Positions 1 through 29,854 of a DNA stretch of 64,000 nt are shown here, piece by piece (the stretch's first letter is position 1; each line of letters opens with the position of its first letter). A program made the translations under genes and the position numbers. The DNA comes from Wuchereria bancrofti. Taxonomy: Eukaryota > Nematoda > Chromadorea > Rhabditida > Onchocercidae. The notes under the pieces are model-generated. The model did no database searches, was not told where the DNA came from, and saw nothing but the letters and a program-made list of their open reading frames with translations. Location: the NCBI GenBank assembly GCA_005281725.1, contig SSBO01000008.1:4693964-4757963 (forward strand), written 5' to 3'.

Positions 1-1575
1 CTTTTTTTGCTAAAATTTTTGTGTTGTTTGATGAGAAATAAATTGTTTTAATTAAAAGGATTTAAAAAAAATTAAATTTTAAGACACTAATCAAAAAATA
101 CAGCAATTGTTGTTATTACTGCAGTTATCATTCAAGTTTACATTTCATTTTGTCAATTTTTCTTAGCCTACGGGAATTGTTCGTTTATTCGTTTTGAATT
201 GCAATTTTATTTTTCCAAATTTCATCAGTTATTTTCTACGGCATTAGCATTGCTATGGATAATACCCTAGAAAAACCTATTTTATTATGTTGTTATATTC
301 TATTTAGGCTTATGTAAAAATTTTTTTTAATCAAAAACTTTTTTCTTTTTTAATTTTATAATTTTTAAGTTATTATTAAGCAGTCATTCCTATGTTGCAT
401 TTATAAAACATATGGCTGTAATCTTTTTTCAAGCATAAATTAAAGATTTTCTTAAATATATATAAAATTGTAATTTTTGATCGTTTAAGAAAATTCAAAA
501 TAGTTGCAATTTGAGCTGATGCTTATAGAAAAAAAAATCAAATGTATCATCTATCAAAATTATAATTTTCAATTACAAATATGATTTCAAATATTTTTGG
601 CAACATATTTTGCTTACTTTGTCAGCAGTTTCATATTTCATAAGTGTGTGTGTGTGTGTTTGTCTGTCCGTCTGTCTGTCTGTGTATGTGGAATGTTATA
701 AGGAAATGAAACTTTATATTATTGAAATTAAAATATTCTAAAGTACTATTAATGTAAACAAATGTATCTTATTTACATTTAAAGAATTTCTTTTCTCAAA
801 TTTAAGTATTTTAAAATATTAATAGTAATGATATGCATAGATATGCTTCATTTACTTTCCAAAAGCTTTTTTTCATTCCCTTTAATTTCAATTGGGACAT
901 TTTAAAATATCAGTAGTACAACAAAATATATCTTATTTATATGCAGTACGTTTATTTTTTTCAATCTTTTAAAAAAAGATTATTGTAATAAAATTTAGCA
1001 TAATTTTTAATTTCATTACTCATTGGTGTAAACATCTTTTCCATAAAATTCTAATTTTTAAGAATTTTTCCTTAAATTTAAGAATTTTTCTTTAAATGAT
1101 ATTTAAATATCTTTAATATAAAATTTTAATCTGAAAAGTTTGATGAGGAAAATGAAAATTTGCTTTATATAAAATACTTTCTTAATTTAAGACTGGTATT
1201 TAAAAAAAGCTAAAAAAGTTAAAAATTTGTTTATAAAAAAATCTTTAAAAACAATATTTAATTACTAATTTTTAATGAATGATTTTTAAAACTGACTAAT
1301 GGTTTTTCACAGTCTTTTAAAAAATCGATGTGTAGTTTATTCATTCTTCAATTTATTAATTTTTCTTTTCTTTTAGTAATTTTTTTTCTTTTCCACACTT
1401 CTTTTTTTAATTAATAAATTTTTTATACAAGTAATTCTAATTAACTTGCATAATGTTTTAGATAAATATTATTTAATAATGAATTTTGTAGTACTATGTA
1501 TACAGTTATGTCGCTGATAGTAATATGAATTAGTAATTACAATGAATTAATCAATAATTAGAAATTGTTTAGGTA
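1..1575. other. Upstream non-coding AT-rich DNA
   Basis: I see no gene in this stretch. It is AT-rich with short homopolymer runs. It holds one simple-repeat tract (listed separately) and ends in a possible acceptor (TTGTTTAG, ending at 1572) just before the first codon of the GTPase gene. That acceptor could serve trans-splicing or an unseen upstream exon. Confidence 0.6.
641..690. repeat. (GT)n / (CTGT)n microsatellite
   Basis: A run of GT dinucleotides passes into CTGT/CCGT tetranucleotides. It is a simple-sequence repeat upstream of the GTPase gene. Confidence 0.85.
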
Positions 1576-20008
<18,433 letters not shown>

Positions 20009-20147
20009 TTAGTATTTTCAAACCGGAAATTCTTTCTACCACTGCTCTTTCAATCTTACTTTAATTTTTGTTATCAATTTTGTTTTTGAATTTATTGCAC
20101 ATTTGATTAAATTAATTATCAATGATGGTGAAATTTCTTTTTAACTG

Positions 20148-20153
20148 AATAAA
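20148..20153 (+). terminator. Poly(A) signal AATAAA of the GTPase gene
   Basis: AATAAA lies 140 bp after the stop codon at 20006-20008 in an AT-rich 3' region. It is a plausible cleavage signal. Confidence 0.55.
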
Positions 20154-21562
20154 ATTTTGCAAGAAACAAAAAGCTTTATTGCAACAATTTTAAAGCAAAT
20201 TCAACACACTAATTACACATTAATTATATGCAAATCAAAGATTAATATCACAAGGAGAATTATTAAAAATTGTAATTGTAATAATTTTTTTTTTTGTATT
20301 TACTAAATATTTAATATAAATGTCACAGTATATTAAATATTTAGTAAAGAATGTCATGTAAATATTAAATATGTCACATCATTAAATCAATATATTTGTT
20401 ATAAATTGGACAAAAATAAATTTACCTCATTGATGTCACCTATCTGGGGGGAGGGGGAGAGGGTATATCTTTAAAATGAAAGAAATTTTGCTCATAAATA
20501 AAAGCTTGATTATTCCGAAAAATACTTTTTTTGAAAGATAAAAATAGCTAATTAATGCTCATTTTAGTATATTTAATTAATACATACAAAAATTTTAACC
20601 CTATATTCCAAGCAAATTTTTGTATCGTAGTAATATTTTTCTTTTAGGAAGAAGATTAAAAAAAATAAAAAAGCAAAATTATCTTTGTAAATAGGAAATT
20701 ATTAAAAGAATGCAACAAAAATGTATGAGAAAAATGAAAAGTTACCTTTGTTCACTGAAAAATTGTGGGATGAGCTAATTGCATAGTGATGTCACTATGA
20801 TGTAGGATGAATGTTGAAATTGCATAACGGTTTGGTGCTATGCGAAGGATTTTTTAGGAAGCCATTGGATGAGTTTTGGTTGGAATTATGCTGTCGATTC
20901 TGTTGATTTCTCTATGCATTGCTATGTTTCATTACTTTCATAATTGATAAATTTGCTAGAATCCGTTTCATACTAATAATATTAAGTTAATTAATTTCTT
21001 ACTTTTAGTCAGTTTCTAATTCCTTGTAATCAAGGAAAGGACGGGAATTTGTATAGTCGTTAGGTAAATGTAACAATTCTGACTTCGTATATAGTAAATA
21101 TATTGTATGATACAATTTAATCTATCAGTTAGATAAGATTATGTGTAATTCGATTCCTCTCTTCATTGTAAAGTGAACAAGATTTAGTTGCTTAAGATGT
21201 GGTCTATCCAACGATACAAATAACTTTCCTTGCAGTGATCTCTTAGTCTCTTAGGAATGCAGTAGTGCACTCCCTTCTGCTTCAGTGTTGTCAATTTTCA
21301 TGGAGCAGTCTCCCTCCATTCATCGGTAGTAAGTCATTATCAGCTTTTAGTCAGTTATAATACTGAAGCGAAGATAGGTGAACTGATGGTCATTTCTTTT
21401 TTATTCTTTCATTGGATTAGTGCATTTTGTCTTGCTTTGTTTTTTGTTAATTTTCGTTTTTATGGTATTTTAAAGGTTTTTAATAACTTTCTATTTTTAA
21501 CATGTAAAAGGAATAAACGTTAAAAAAATTCGTTACTTTTATTATTTTATTCTTGATATTCA

Positions 21563-21575
21563 AACGATTTTTTAG
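21563..21575 (+). promoter_or_regulatory. Probable spliced-leader acceptor before the Nopp140 homologue
   Basis: A pyrimidine-rich ACGATTTTTTAG ends 12 nt before the ATG at 21588, which is the usual arrangement of nematode trans-splice sites. Confidence 0.5.
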
Positions 21576-21587
21576 AAGTCATATAAA

Positions 21588-24500
21588 ATGACAGAGTCAT
21601 CTGCGATTGACTTTGACGTGTTATTTTACGATCATTTAATCAAAGAAGAACCAAAATTGGTAAATAAAGTGTTCAGTGCGCAACGACGAGATGAATTAGA
21701 AAAGAGACGAGTATGTCTTTGTTATCCATTTATGACTGGTGCTAAATTTTTCCCCCTTAATTTTTCATTGTTTTCCTGAATTGTTTAACTAGTACAGACA
21801 TTTCACTTAATCTATCTTATCATGTATTGAGAGACTCACAGATTGTTGTTGCAAACTCTTTAATTAAAACTTCCTTCTGCTGATATGTCTTTATTTTCCA
21901 GCGGTCATCTGGTAATTTTAAGCCGCTTAAAGAGGTTGTAAAGGAGTATAATAAAATTGTATGTCGAAAACGTTGCGCGAATGGTATTGTCAGTAGTTCA
22001 CCAATTGTTAAGAAAGCTCTAAGACAAAATGAAATGGATGATTCAAGCGATAGCTCAGATAGCGAGAATCCAATCAAGCAGGCTGCGGTATGTTTTTTTC
22101 CATAAACTTTTTGATTTAAATAATCGAACATATATTACTATATTGAGCATGTTGCTAAGGGAGTGCTTGAGTCACTCTGTTAGAAAGCCGTAGCGCTTAG
22201 CACGCCTATAGTTCAGTAGATTTAGTTAAGTAGAAGTCTATCTGTTGTCGGAGATTGTTGGAACTTTGACAATTCTAAACAGTCTGATTTGTTGGTTATG
22301 TTAACCATTAACACCCTCTGCTATCACTATTACTCGATAGGTTTGTCAGAACTTTCAGAAGTTCATTTTAATTGCATTGCTTATGATTTTTTAATGGAAT
22401 CATGTCTATTGATTTATTAACTGGAGTATATATAGTTAATTTCAGACGAAAATAATCAAAAGTGCAGGAACAAAACGGCCTCCTGTTCCATCGTCATCTT
22501 CAAGTTCTGATTCTGATATTCCTGTTAGTTTTGTTACTTTTTCTTCGTAAAGGATGAGGAAAAAGATTTTATGATATAGGTGAATAAATTGTGTGGTTCT
22601 CGAACCATGAATTAGTGGAAATCACTTAGGCGCATCAGAACTAGACGGTTTTGGACCGTTATAGTTTAAGCGGCGCCTTAAATCATATTGTCATTTCAAT
22701 AGTCGCAATTAATCTTCCACGATTGCATAAACTTATTGTTTAACGAACATAGTTTAGTTCAAAGTTCCTTATCAGGCCAGCCAGCAAACCAGTCGAATGG
22801 TAGAACTTCGTCACTATCAGATTTAAATTCTGATAGCGATGACAATGGCAAGATGCCGATGATTTGGAATCGTTTTTTAAATCTATCTAAACTTTTATCC
22901 TATCTTAAATTCTGCCGGTCTAAGAAAATGGATGGGCGTTTTATGAGTGTCTTATCAACTATTAACATGGATCTCTGTTGGACACTTATCAACTATAAAA
23001 ATTTTCATGATTTACAAGTTATTTTCAGGGGCAACTGATTTCGAAAGCAGTTAAAGTACCACAAACAAAATTGCCCGGATTCAGTAATTTATTAACCACA
23101 ACAAAGAAAGATGCGAAAATTGCCAAACTCTCTCCATCGCTTAATCTCCTGACAACAAGGAAGCAAATGAAAAAGGATAGCTCTAGTTCATCAAGCGGTT
23201 CAGATGAGGTTACGAAGAAAGAAATTAAGATTTCATCAACTGCAAAACAAGTATCGAAGAAGGATTCGTCGACAAGTTCTAGCAGTGACGATATTAATAG
23301 TGCTACAAAAAGGAAATTACTACAAAGCAGTCCCGGAAAGCCAGTCAGTGTTTTGTTAAACTCTAATTTAAAGAGCAGTGAGGCTCCAGGAAGCTCATCT
23401 GACATTAGTACTGATGATAATGATGGTATAGGTACGAATGTAAAAGAAAAAACTGCTGGGAGAGCGGTTTCAGTTGCATCACCTGCTAGTTTAGGAAATG
23501 TGGTTGCTACAAAAAGATTGCCTGGAAGTTCATCTGAGAGCACTTCAAGTGATGGTGATGATGCAAATAAGAGTTCGAGGTCATCAGTGCAAGGAAAAGT
23601 TTTCGAGAAAGCAGTTTCAACCGCGCGAAGCGCTAATATAAGAAGTGCAGTTGTTGCAAAAAAATCTGAAAGTTCCTCTGACAGCACTTCTAGCAGTGAT
23701 GATGATGCGGACAAAAGCCTAGGACTGGGAAATGGTATCAGGAAAGCAATGCCAGCCGCGCTAGGTGCTAATGCGAAAAATATAGTTTCTGCAAAAAAAT
23801 TGGCTGAAAGTTCATCTGACAGTACTTCAAGTGACGATGATGATACAAATGAGAATGCGAAGCCACCAATGCAGGGAAAAGCTCTGGGGAAAACAGTTCC
23901 AGCAACATTAAACGGTAATTTAAAGAATACGGCTGTTACGAAGAAACCATCTGAAAGTTCTTCTGATAGTACTTCTAGCAGTGATGATGATGCGGACAAA
24001 AGTTTGAGGCCAGGAAATGTTCCCAGAAAAGCAGTTCCAGCCACAACAGGTTCTAATGCGAAAAGTACAGTTCCTGCAAAAAAATTGACTGAAAGTTCAT
24101 CTGACAGTACTTCAAGTGACGATGATGATACAAATGAGAATGCGAAGCAACCAATGCAAGGAAAAGCTCTGGGGAAGGTAGCTCCAGCAACATTAAACGG
24201 TAATTTAAGGAAAGTAGCTATTACGAAAAAACCATCTGAAAGTTCTTCTGACAGCACTTCTAGCAGTGATGATGATGCGGACAAAAGCCTAGGACTGGGA
24301 AATGGTATCAGGAAAGCAATGCCAGCCGCGCTAGGTGCTAATGCGAAAAATATAATTCCTGCAAAAAAATTGGCTGAAAGTTCATCTGACAGTACTTCAA
24401 GTGATGATGATGATACAAATGAGAATGCGAAGCCACCAATGCAGGGAAAAGCTCTGGGGAAAACAGTTCCAGCAACATTAAACGGTAATTTGAAGAATAC

Positions 24501-27455
24501 GGCTGTTACGAAGAAACCATCTGAAAGTTCTGATAGCACTTCTAGCAGTGATGATGATGCGGACAAAAGTTTGAGGCCAGGAAATGTTTCCAGAAAAGCA
24601 GTTCCAGCCACAAGAAATGCTAATGCGAAAAGTACAGTTTCTGCAAAGAAGTCGGCTGAAAGTTCATCTGACAGCACTTCAAGTGACAACGATGATACAA
24701 ATGAGAATGCGAAGCGATCAATGCAAGGAAAAGCTCTGGGGAAGGTAGCTCCAGCAACATTAAACGGTAATTTAAGGAAAGCAGTTATTACGAAAAAACC
24801 ATCTGAAACTTCCTCTGACAGCACTTCAAGTGACGATGACGATGTAAATAGAAGTCTGAAGCAATCTGTGCAGGGGAAAGTTCTTGGGAAAACAGTTACA
24901 GCCACGTTAAGTGGTAATTTGGGAAACGTTGCCGTTACGAAGAAATCATCTGAAACTTCATCTGACAGTACTTCTAGCAGCGATGATGGTGCAGGCAAGA
25001 ATCTGAAGCAAGGCACAAATAAGTCTCTTACAATGCCGAAAGGCGAGAAACTCAATGATTGTGGGAAAATTTTGGATAAGAGAACTCCCAAGGTTCTAGC
25101 GCAAGCATCCACGAAGATTATGTCTTGCACTGGGAAATTCCGAGTTAAGGAACATGATGGCAGTTCGGATTCCGAAAGCGATATTCATGAAACACCGGCT
25201 AAAAAAACGAAGTTGCAGGTTCATCACAAAGCAACAATGGCAATTCGAAAGAAAGCAGCAGATACGAGCTCATCGGATTCTAGTGACAGTGACAGCAGTA
25301 ATGTAATGAAGCTAGCGAAAAACATGCAAAAAAAATCTGTCACTATCTCGAGTGGTGCCATGATGAGAAGCTCAAGTTCTCCGGATTCTGATGAGTTACG
25401 TCTTGAGGTGACAGGAAAAACTAAGGTAACAAAAGCAGTCAGAGATAAAACCTTTTCAAATGAGGACACATCATCTGATTCCAGCAGTAATAACGAAGTA
25501 AGGAAAGCACAAATTGCAGCCGTTGCAGATGTCAAACAGTCAAAAAAACCGCCGCAGCAAGTGGCCGTTCAACCGAAAGTCAAGTCGAGTTCTGATTCAT
25601 CCTCAGATTCCGAAACAGTTGTTCCTGAAAAAGTAGCACGTAAGCAACAGCAAGTTAGGCTGCAGCACCAGCAGGAAGTGACCAGAAAGCAAAAATTAAT
25701 GGATAATAGTTTATCTGATAGTAGTTCTTCCGATGATGCTGGAGTTAAGACAGCTGAAATGGTTAACAAAGCCGACATGGGAAAGATCAAAAATCCGTCA
25801 GAATCAAGTTTAAGTTTAAATAAAGTCGCCACCACATCATTGGAACATTTACATCAAAAAGCAGTATTAAAACTACCAAGTAATTCCAAACCTTCTGTAG
25901 AAAGCGATTCCGAAACTTCGTCAGATTCAAATTGTGATGAAGCTACTTTGAAACCGCAGTTGCAAACTGTAGCAGAGGTGCAGATAAATGGTAAACCTCA
26001 TGTTACAGAAGATTCTGCTACCTCATCAGATTCAAGCTCAGACAGCGATATGGCTTCAAAGGAAAGGAACTTTGGAGCTATTTTTAAGCAGGCTAATAAG
26101 GGAACGTCGAAAGATGTTATTGGTTCCACAAAGAAAGCAGCAACGAAACAGTTCGATCATTCTTTAAGTGGAACTGATGAAGGCAATGATAAAAGGTCAG
26201 CTTTTAAGAGTACCTTCAGATTTTCTTTTTTATTATTAGACTGTAAATTTGTTAGAATTTACACCAGTGTTTTATTTTGCTGTTTCTAGTTTTTCTTCCC
26301 AGACATTCGTTCTGCTTTTGTTTCAATTTTTTCTCAATGTATTTCTCTTTGGTCTTTTTTAGGAAAAGTAGTAATACTTTGGGGAAAGCTATCGACACTC
26401 TGAAAGCAGATTCCCCCGAAGAGGTAATTTTTAAATCTCAAGGTGTTTGGTGATTGTAATTGGTGAAGTTAGATTAATAGATTAATTGAAAATTACTTAA
26501 TCCTGTTTAAGATCCTGTTATTTAATCATTTATTCTTGTTCACGTTGTAAATTTCTTCAGGACAAAAATAAAAAGAGTCGGAGTCAAAAAAATACAGATT
26601 TAAAGAAGGAAGACAATAACACGGACTTGAAGGATAAAAATGATGATCCGAAGGAGAAGTTTGTATCTGTTTTTTAAATTAGTATAACCTAGTAGCGATC
26701 ACAATCCGATTTAGTAGCATCTTATGAAGAAAGTGTAAGAATATTTTTGTTTGTGGAAAGGAATTTTGTACAAATTTTTTTTGTTTGTATTTGCAGAATG
26801 GGCAACAATCAAAACACCATGGGCAAAAACAATAACAGGAAACAAAAGGTATGCTGTAGTTGTGATTTTTATCCTTTAGGTTGAATTAGTCTGACGAATT
26901 TCCTGGATTTCTTCCCACTTCGAAGTCAGCTGTTTATAAGGTCCGAAGAATATTGTAGGTAGTGCAGAATGGACCGTTTCGTCGAGTGAAGACTTCGAAG
27001 GATGAATTGCGTGACAAATTTCGCGATAATTCTTATCGAACAAAAGTACGACTTTTACAACATTTCATTTTCGTATCATTTCGCTTCCAACTTTTTCCAG
27101 TAAAGGACTATAGAAATTCACTTAGAAAGTTTTTAGCTTTTTGGTTGGTTTTATAACTTATAACACATATTCGTGGAGTTGGCAGCGAAATATTCGCTGC
27201 TCTTTAAAGCGATAGTTTTTTTTTATTTGAAATCTGTTTGATTTTTATATATTCGTTTTTCTTGCTTACAATATTTTGTCCATTTAGGCATACGACCAGT
27301 GGGGTAGAAAAGCGTATGAAGATATGAAAAATGTACAAGGTAAAGGATTTCGGCATGAAAAAACGAAGAAGAAACGTGGGTGCTACAGTGGTGGTAGTGG
27401 TGCAAAGATTGATACCAGCTCTCATTCGATTAAATTTAGTAGTGACACTGATTGA
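21588..27455 (+). CDS. NOLC1: Nopp140 / NOLC1 homologue (nucleolar snoRNP chaperone)
   Basis: Exons: 21588-21710, 21902-22087, 22446-22523, 23029-26195, 26363-26423, 26561-26658, 26797-26848, 26968-27045, 27288-27455. They are phase-consistent and give 1336 residues. The centre, encoded by one 3.2-kb exon, alternates acidic serine clusters of the type SSSDSTSSDDDD (casein kinase 2 type sites) with Lys/Ala/Pro-rich linkers, the hallmark of Nopp140. The last two exons (about residues 1256-1336) match the conserved SRP40 C-terminal domain: GPFRRV, KFRDNSY, then WGRKAYEDM, GKGFRHEKTKKKRG, YSGG and a terminal SIKFSSD. Nopp140 binds box H/ACA and C/D snoRNPs and shuttles between nucleolus and Cajal bodies. 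The N-terminus (about residues 8-30) may be a LisH-like helix but I cannot confirm it. An additional Ser/Asp-rich exon near 22780 may be used in some transcripts. The next gene, NHP2, works in the same particles. Confidence 0.9.
22619..22752 (+). ncRNA. Candidate H/ACA box snoRNA in a Nopp140-homologue intron
   Basis: The 5' hairpin has a lower stem GGCGC (22629-22633) with GCGCC (22673-22677), an internal loop ATCAG / TAAGCG, and upper stems AACTA with TAGTT and ACGGT with ACCGT. An H box fitting ANANNA (AAATCA, 22680-22685) follows at once. The 3' hairpin has a lower stem CAATA (22697) with TATTG (22734-22738), an internal loop, and an upper stem GCAAT with ATTGC. ACA at 22747-22749 is followed by exactly three bases (TAG). 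The loop-to-ACA distance is 14 nt, as in known H/ACA guides of pseudouridylation. The element lies in the intron 22524-23028. The rRNA or snRNA target was not determined, and the 5' end is approximate. Confidence 0.55.
22780..22849 (+). other. Possible extra or alternative Nopp140 exon
   Basis: Between the candidate snoRNA and the giant exon, one frame reads PANQSNGRTSSLSDLNSDSD, the same composition as the rest of the protein. An AG acceptor exists in phase 0 (…GGCCAG at 22779). No in-phase GT donor follows; only a GC-type donor (AATG then GCAAGA near 22846) is near, and it has the wrong phase for the next exon. The gene model is intact without it. It may be a decayed or rarely used exon. 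Confidence 0.3.
23671..24975 (+). repeat. Coding repeats of about 285/570 bp in the Nopp140 exon
   Basis: Units of about 95 residues carry one or two acidic-serine clusters plus Lys/Ala-rich linkers. A higher-order period of 570 bp is visible: bases around 23701 and 24271 match almost exactly over more than 80 bp. The reverse strand is open for 701 codons only because the repeats keep phase; it is not a gene. Confidence 0.8.
27182..27200 (+). other. 8-bp perfect hairpin in the last Nopp140 intron
   Basis: GCAGCGAA, ATA, TTCGCTGC form a stable hairpin within the intron 27046-27287. No H or ACA box was recognised around it. Confidence 0.5.
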
Positions 27456-28295
27456 AAAAATATTTCGCATTCTTGTGAATTTTTTCAATCTTATTAATTG
27501 TTGGTGTTTTCCATCTCATTAGTTAATTTGATATTTTGCACAAAGTTAGCTCTTTTCTATTCCTTGTATTTTGTTGAGCAGTTGCTGATTTCGCTATCGC
27601 TTTCGAAGTTTTTTCTGTTTTCCTTACTCTTGTCAGTTTTTCTTCTAGCGTTGTTGCTAATGTTGATCACTTTTGCGACGGGAATGTTGGAGTTGTTGAA
27701 AATTGCGGATTTTCTCGCACTGTTATTTTATTGATAAATATAAATATTTGTTTAATTGTAGAACTTTATTTTTTCACTTCACTTGAAGTTTCTGTAGACT
27801 TCATTTTACTTTCGGTCCTTTATGGAAGGAAAAAATGTTCTTTATTAATACAAAAATATTTAGAAATATAACAAAGATCTCTGATTGTTGTTACTATACG
27901 GACATTATTTTCATTAGTAGGTTAATACGCAGTGCATTTCGTAGAGTAGTCTACACTATTAGGGGTTTGTGCATTTAACAGGGACTTGGAATTGGGATTC
28001 GGGGGGTTCGGGGTTATTTGGTGTTGTTCTGTTCAAGGCGGAGGAGTTGATCTATATTGCAATTGTGAGTGAGACGCATCGGTGTTAAATACGTAGGAGC
28101 CGCTTAAATTGGTTTGATGGTTTGGTTCAGAATTGGCAATGGTTTGTTTGAGAATCAGCACCTGATTTGTTCGGTATACCGAACAGAAATTTTGGGGGTG
28201 TAAAACTTCTGTTTTATCTGTGCGTTTTTGTACTGAATATTCTTTGAAACAAGAAGTGACGATAAGTTGTAGGGTTCGTAGATCATTGAAGTAAA
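27456..28295. other. Spacer between Nopp140 homologue and NHP2
   Basis: No gene seen. It holds the Nopp140 3' UTR. A possible trans-splice acceptor (GGTTCGTAG) lies shortly before the NHP2 start. The 840-bp spacing is longer than the roughly 100 bp usual in Caenorhabditis operons but does not exclude an operon in a filarial worm. Confidence 0.5.
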
Positions 28296-29854
28296 ATGGG
28301 GAAATCGAAAGCGGATTCAAACACTGACGTGAAAATAGAAGTGGATGAAGATGTAAAGCCATTGGTAAATGATTTAGGTGATACGAGTATATCGGGAGCA
28401 CCGATGTCAGCTAAGGTTGGCCAGGTATAATATTTAGCACATATTGTTTTATGTAGGATAATAAATGAAGAAAGCTTAAATAACAGTCAGCTGATATATG
28501 TTTTTTACTATGTTTTGTGTTTTGATAATATTAGTCGGTTGTGGTACAAATTGCATGCAAAGAAAAGTAAGGTTTGATCTATGATGTTTTGGCTGACCAT
28601 TAGTTTCCATTGCTTGTAATGTAGCATTTTGAGTGTAATGTCCAATGCTTCAGATTTATAGCTTCACATGCAGAACTAATTTTCTGCATTATAAATTAGC
28701 TCCGAATTAAAAGAATTTCAGGATGAATATGAAGATCTTTGTACTATGGTTAATGCTATTGCCCAACCACTTGCTCCAAGAAAAGTGGCAAAGAAAATTT
28801 ACAAATTGATAAAGAAGGTACCAATTTTACCTTTTTTCTTTTTTTTTTTGAATTTTGCTTTTTTTTTAGCTTTTTTAATTATCCTACAGTATAATTCGTG
28901 TTGAGAAATATTTATGGTTTCAAAAATCTTTTTTTATAGGCTTCTAAAGATAAGCAATATTTGAGGCAAGGGATGTGCGACGTACAAAAAGCTTTGAGAA
29001 GGAATGAAACTGGTATCGTTGTGCTTGCAGGTAGGATCTTTCAGCCAAACTAACCATTTCATTCCGTTGCTTAAATCGTACGACGTGCACCATGGCCACA
29101 TATTATGGTTGACGTTGGTCTTCGAAAGAAGATTATTCGTCTTCTGATATTGTTTTTACATTTAAAAAAAAAGATACAAACAAAGAACATTTTCAACGCC
29201 TCCGAATTCCGGAAAACCTTGAAAAAACAGTTGTTTATTCAAAGTTCTTCTGAATTCGGATGCGTCAGAAATATTCTCGAGAACGAGTTCAAATCCTCGT
29301 TCGGAAAAGATAAAATCTATTTATAGGTAATGTATCACCAATAGATGTTTATTCACATATTCCATGCATATGTGAGGAAAAAGATATTCCGTATATATTT
29401 ACACCATCGCGCGAGCATCTCGGATTGGCTACTGGTAAGATTTTGGGATTCGACCATTAATTTGAATTTAACTTTAAGTTCTACTTCATCGGCAAAAATT
29501 ATCAAGTCATTTTCTGGTAACAATTTCATTTTACCATGGAAATTATTTTACATATCTTCCAGTCCTAAATGTCTGATCAGTTTTCATTCGTCGCTAAGCT
29601 GCGAGGTAGTTTAATTTCGTGGTTTGTTTAAACACACTTATGACCTGTCTTATTTCGTAGATAACATATCATTCTGAGACGAACTTGTTTCTTGATAGGA
29701 TCGTTTGGATTTGCTTTCCTGTTCTACCACCTGATGCAATGTTTCAGGACACAAAAGGGCGGCTATACTACTTCTCATAAAAGAACATGAAGATTATGCA
29801 GATTTGTTCCATGAAGTATCTGAATTAATTAAGAGGATCGCACCTGATGCTTAA
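28296..29854 (+). CDS. NHP2: NHP2, H/ACA ribonucleoprotein complex subunit 2
   Basis: Five phase-consistent exons (28296-28424, 28722-28817, 28940-29030, 29327-29434, 29748-29854) give 176 residues, close to the normal NHP2 length of about 150-160. After an acidic leader of about 43 residues comes the L7Ae/L30e RNA-binding fold: IAQPLAPRKVAKKIYKLIKK, then DVQKALRR, GIVVLAG, SPIDVYSHIP, CEEKDIPY and PSREHLG, in the family order. NHP2 joins dyskerin/NAP57, NOP10 and GAR1 in the H/ACA core, which makes pseudouridine in rRNA and snRNA and stabilises telomerase RNA in many animals. It lies just downstream of the Nopp140 homologue in the same orientation. Intron 29031-29326 contains two further hairpins. 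Orthology is clear. Confidence 0.95.

Larger units (their letters stand above)
20009..21587. other. Intergenic region between GTPase gene and Nopp140 homologue
   Basis: No gene seen. It contains the GTPase 3' UTR, a G-rich purine tract near 20448-20463, and presumably the promoter of the downstream gene. Confidence 0.6.

Noticed and set aside
22140..22284. Second H/ACA-like candidate in another Nopp140 intron (ACA at 22279)
   Set aside because: The stem lies only about 6 nt from the ACA and no H box was found, so it fails the rules that the 22619-22752 element meets.
23025..25130. 701-codon open frame on the minus strand
   Set aside because: It is the antisense of the Nopp140 repeat exon; Ser/Asp-rich codons leave the reverse frame open. 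Splice sites and the C-terminal domain support only the plus strand.
29281..29305. tRNA T-arm-like hairpin (GAGTTCAAATCCTC)
   Set aside because: I could not find matching acceptor, D or anticodon arms around it.
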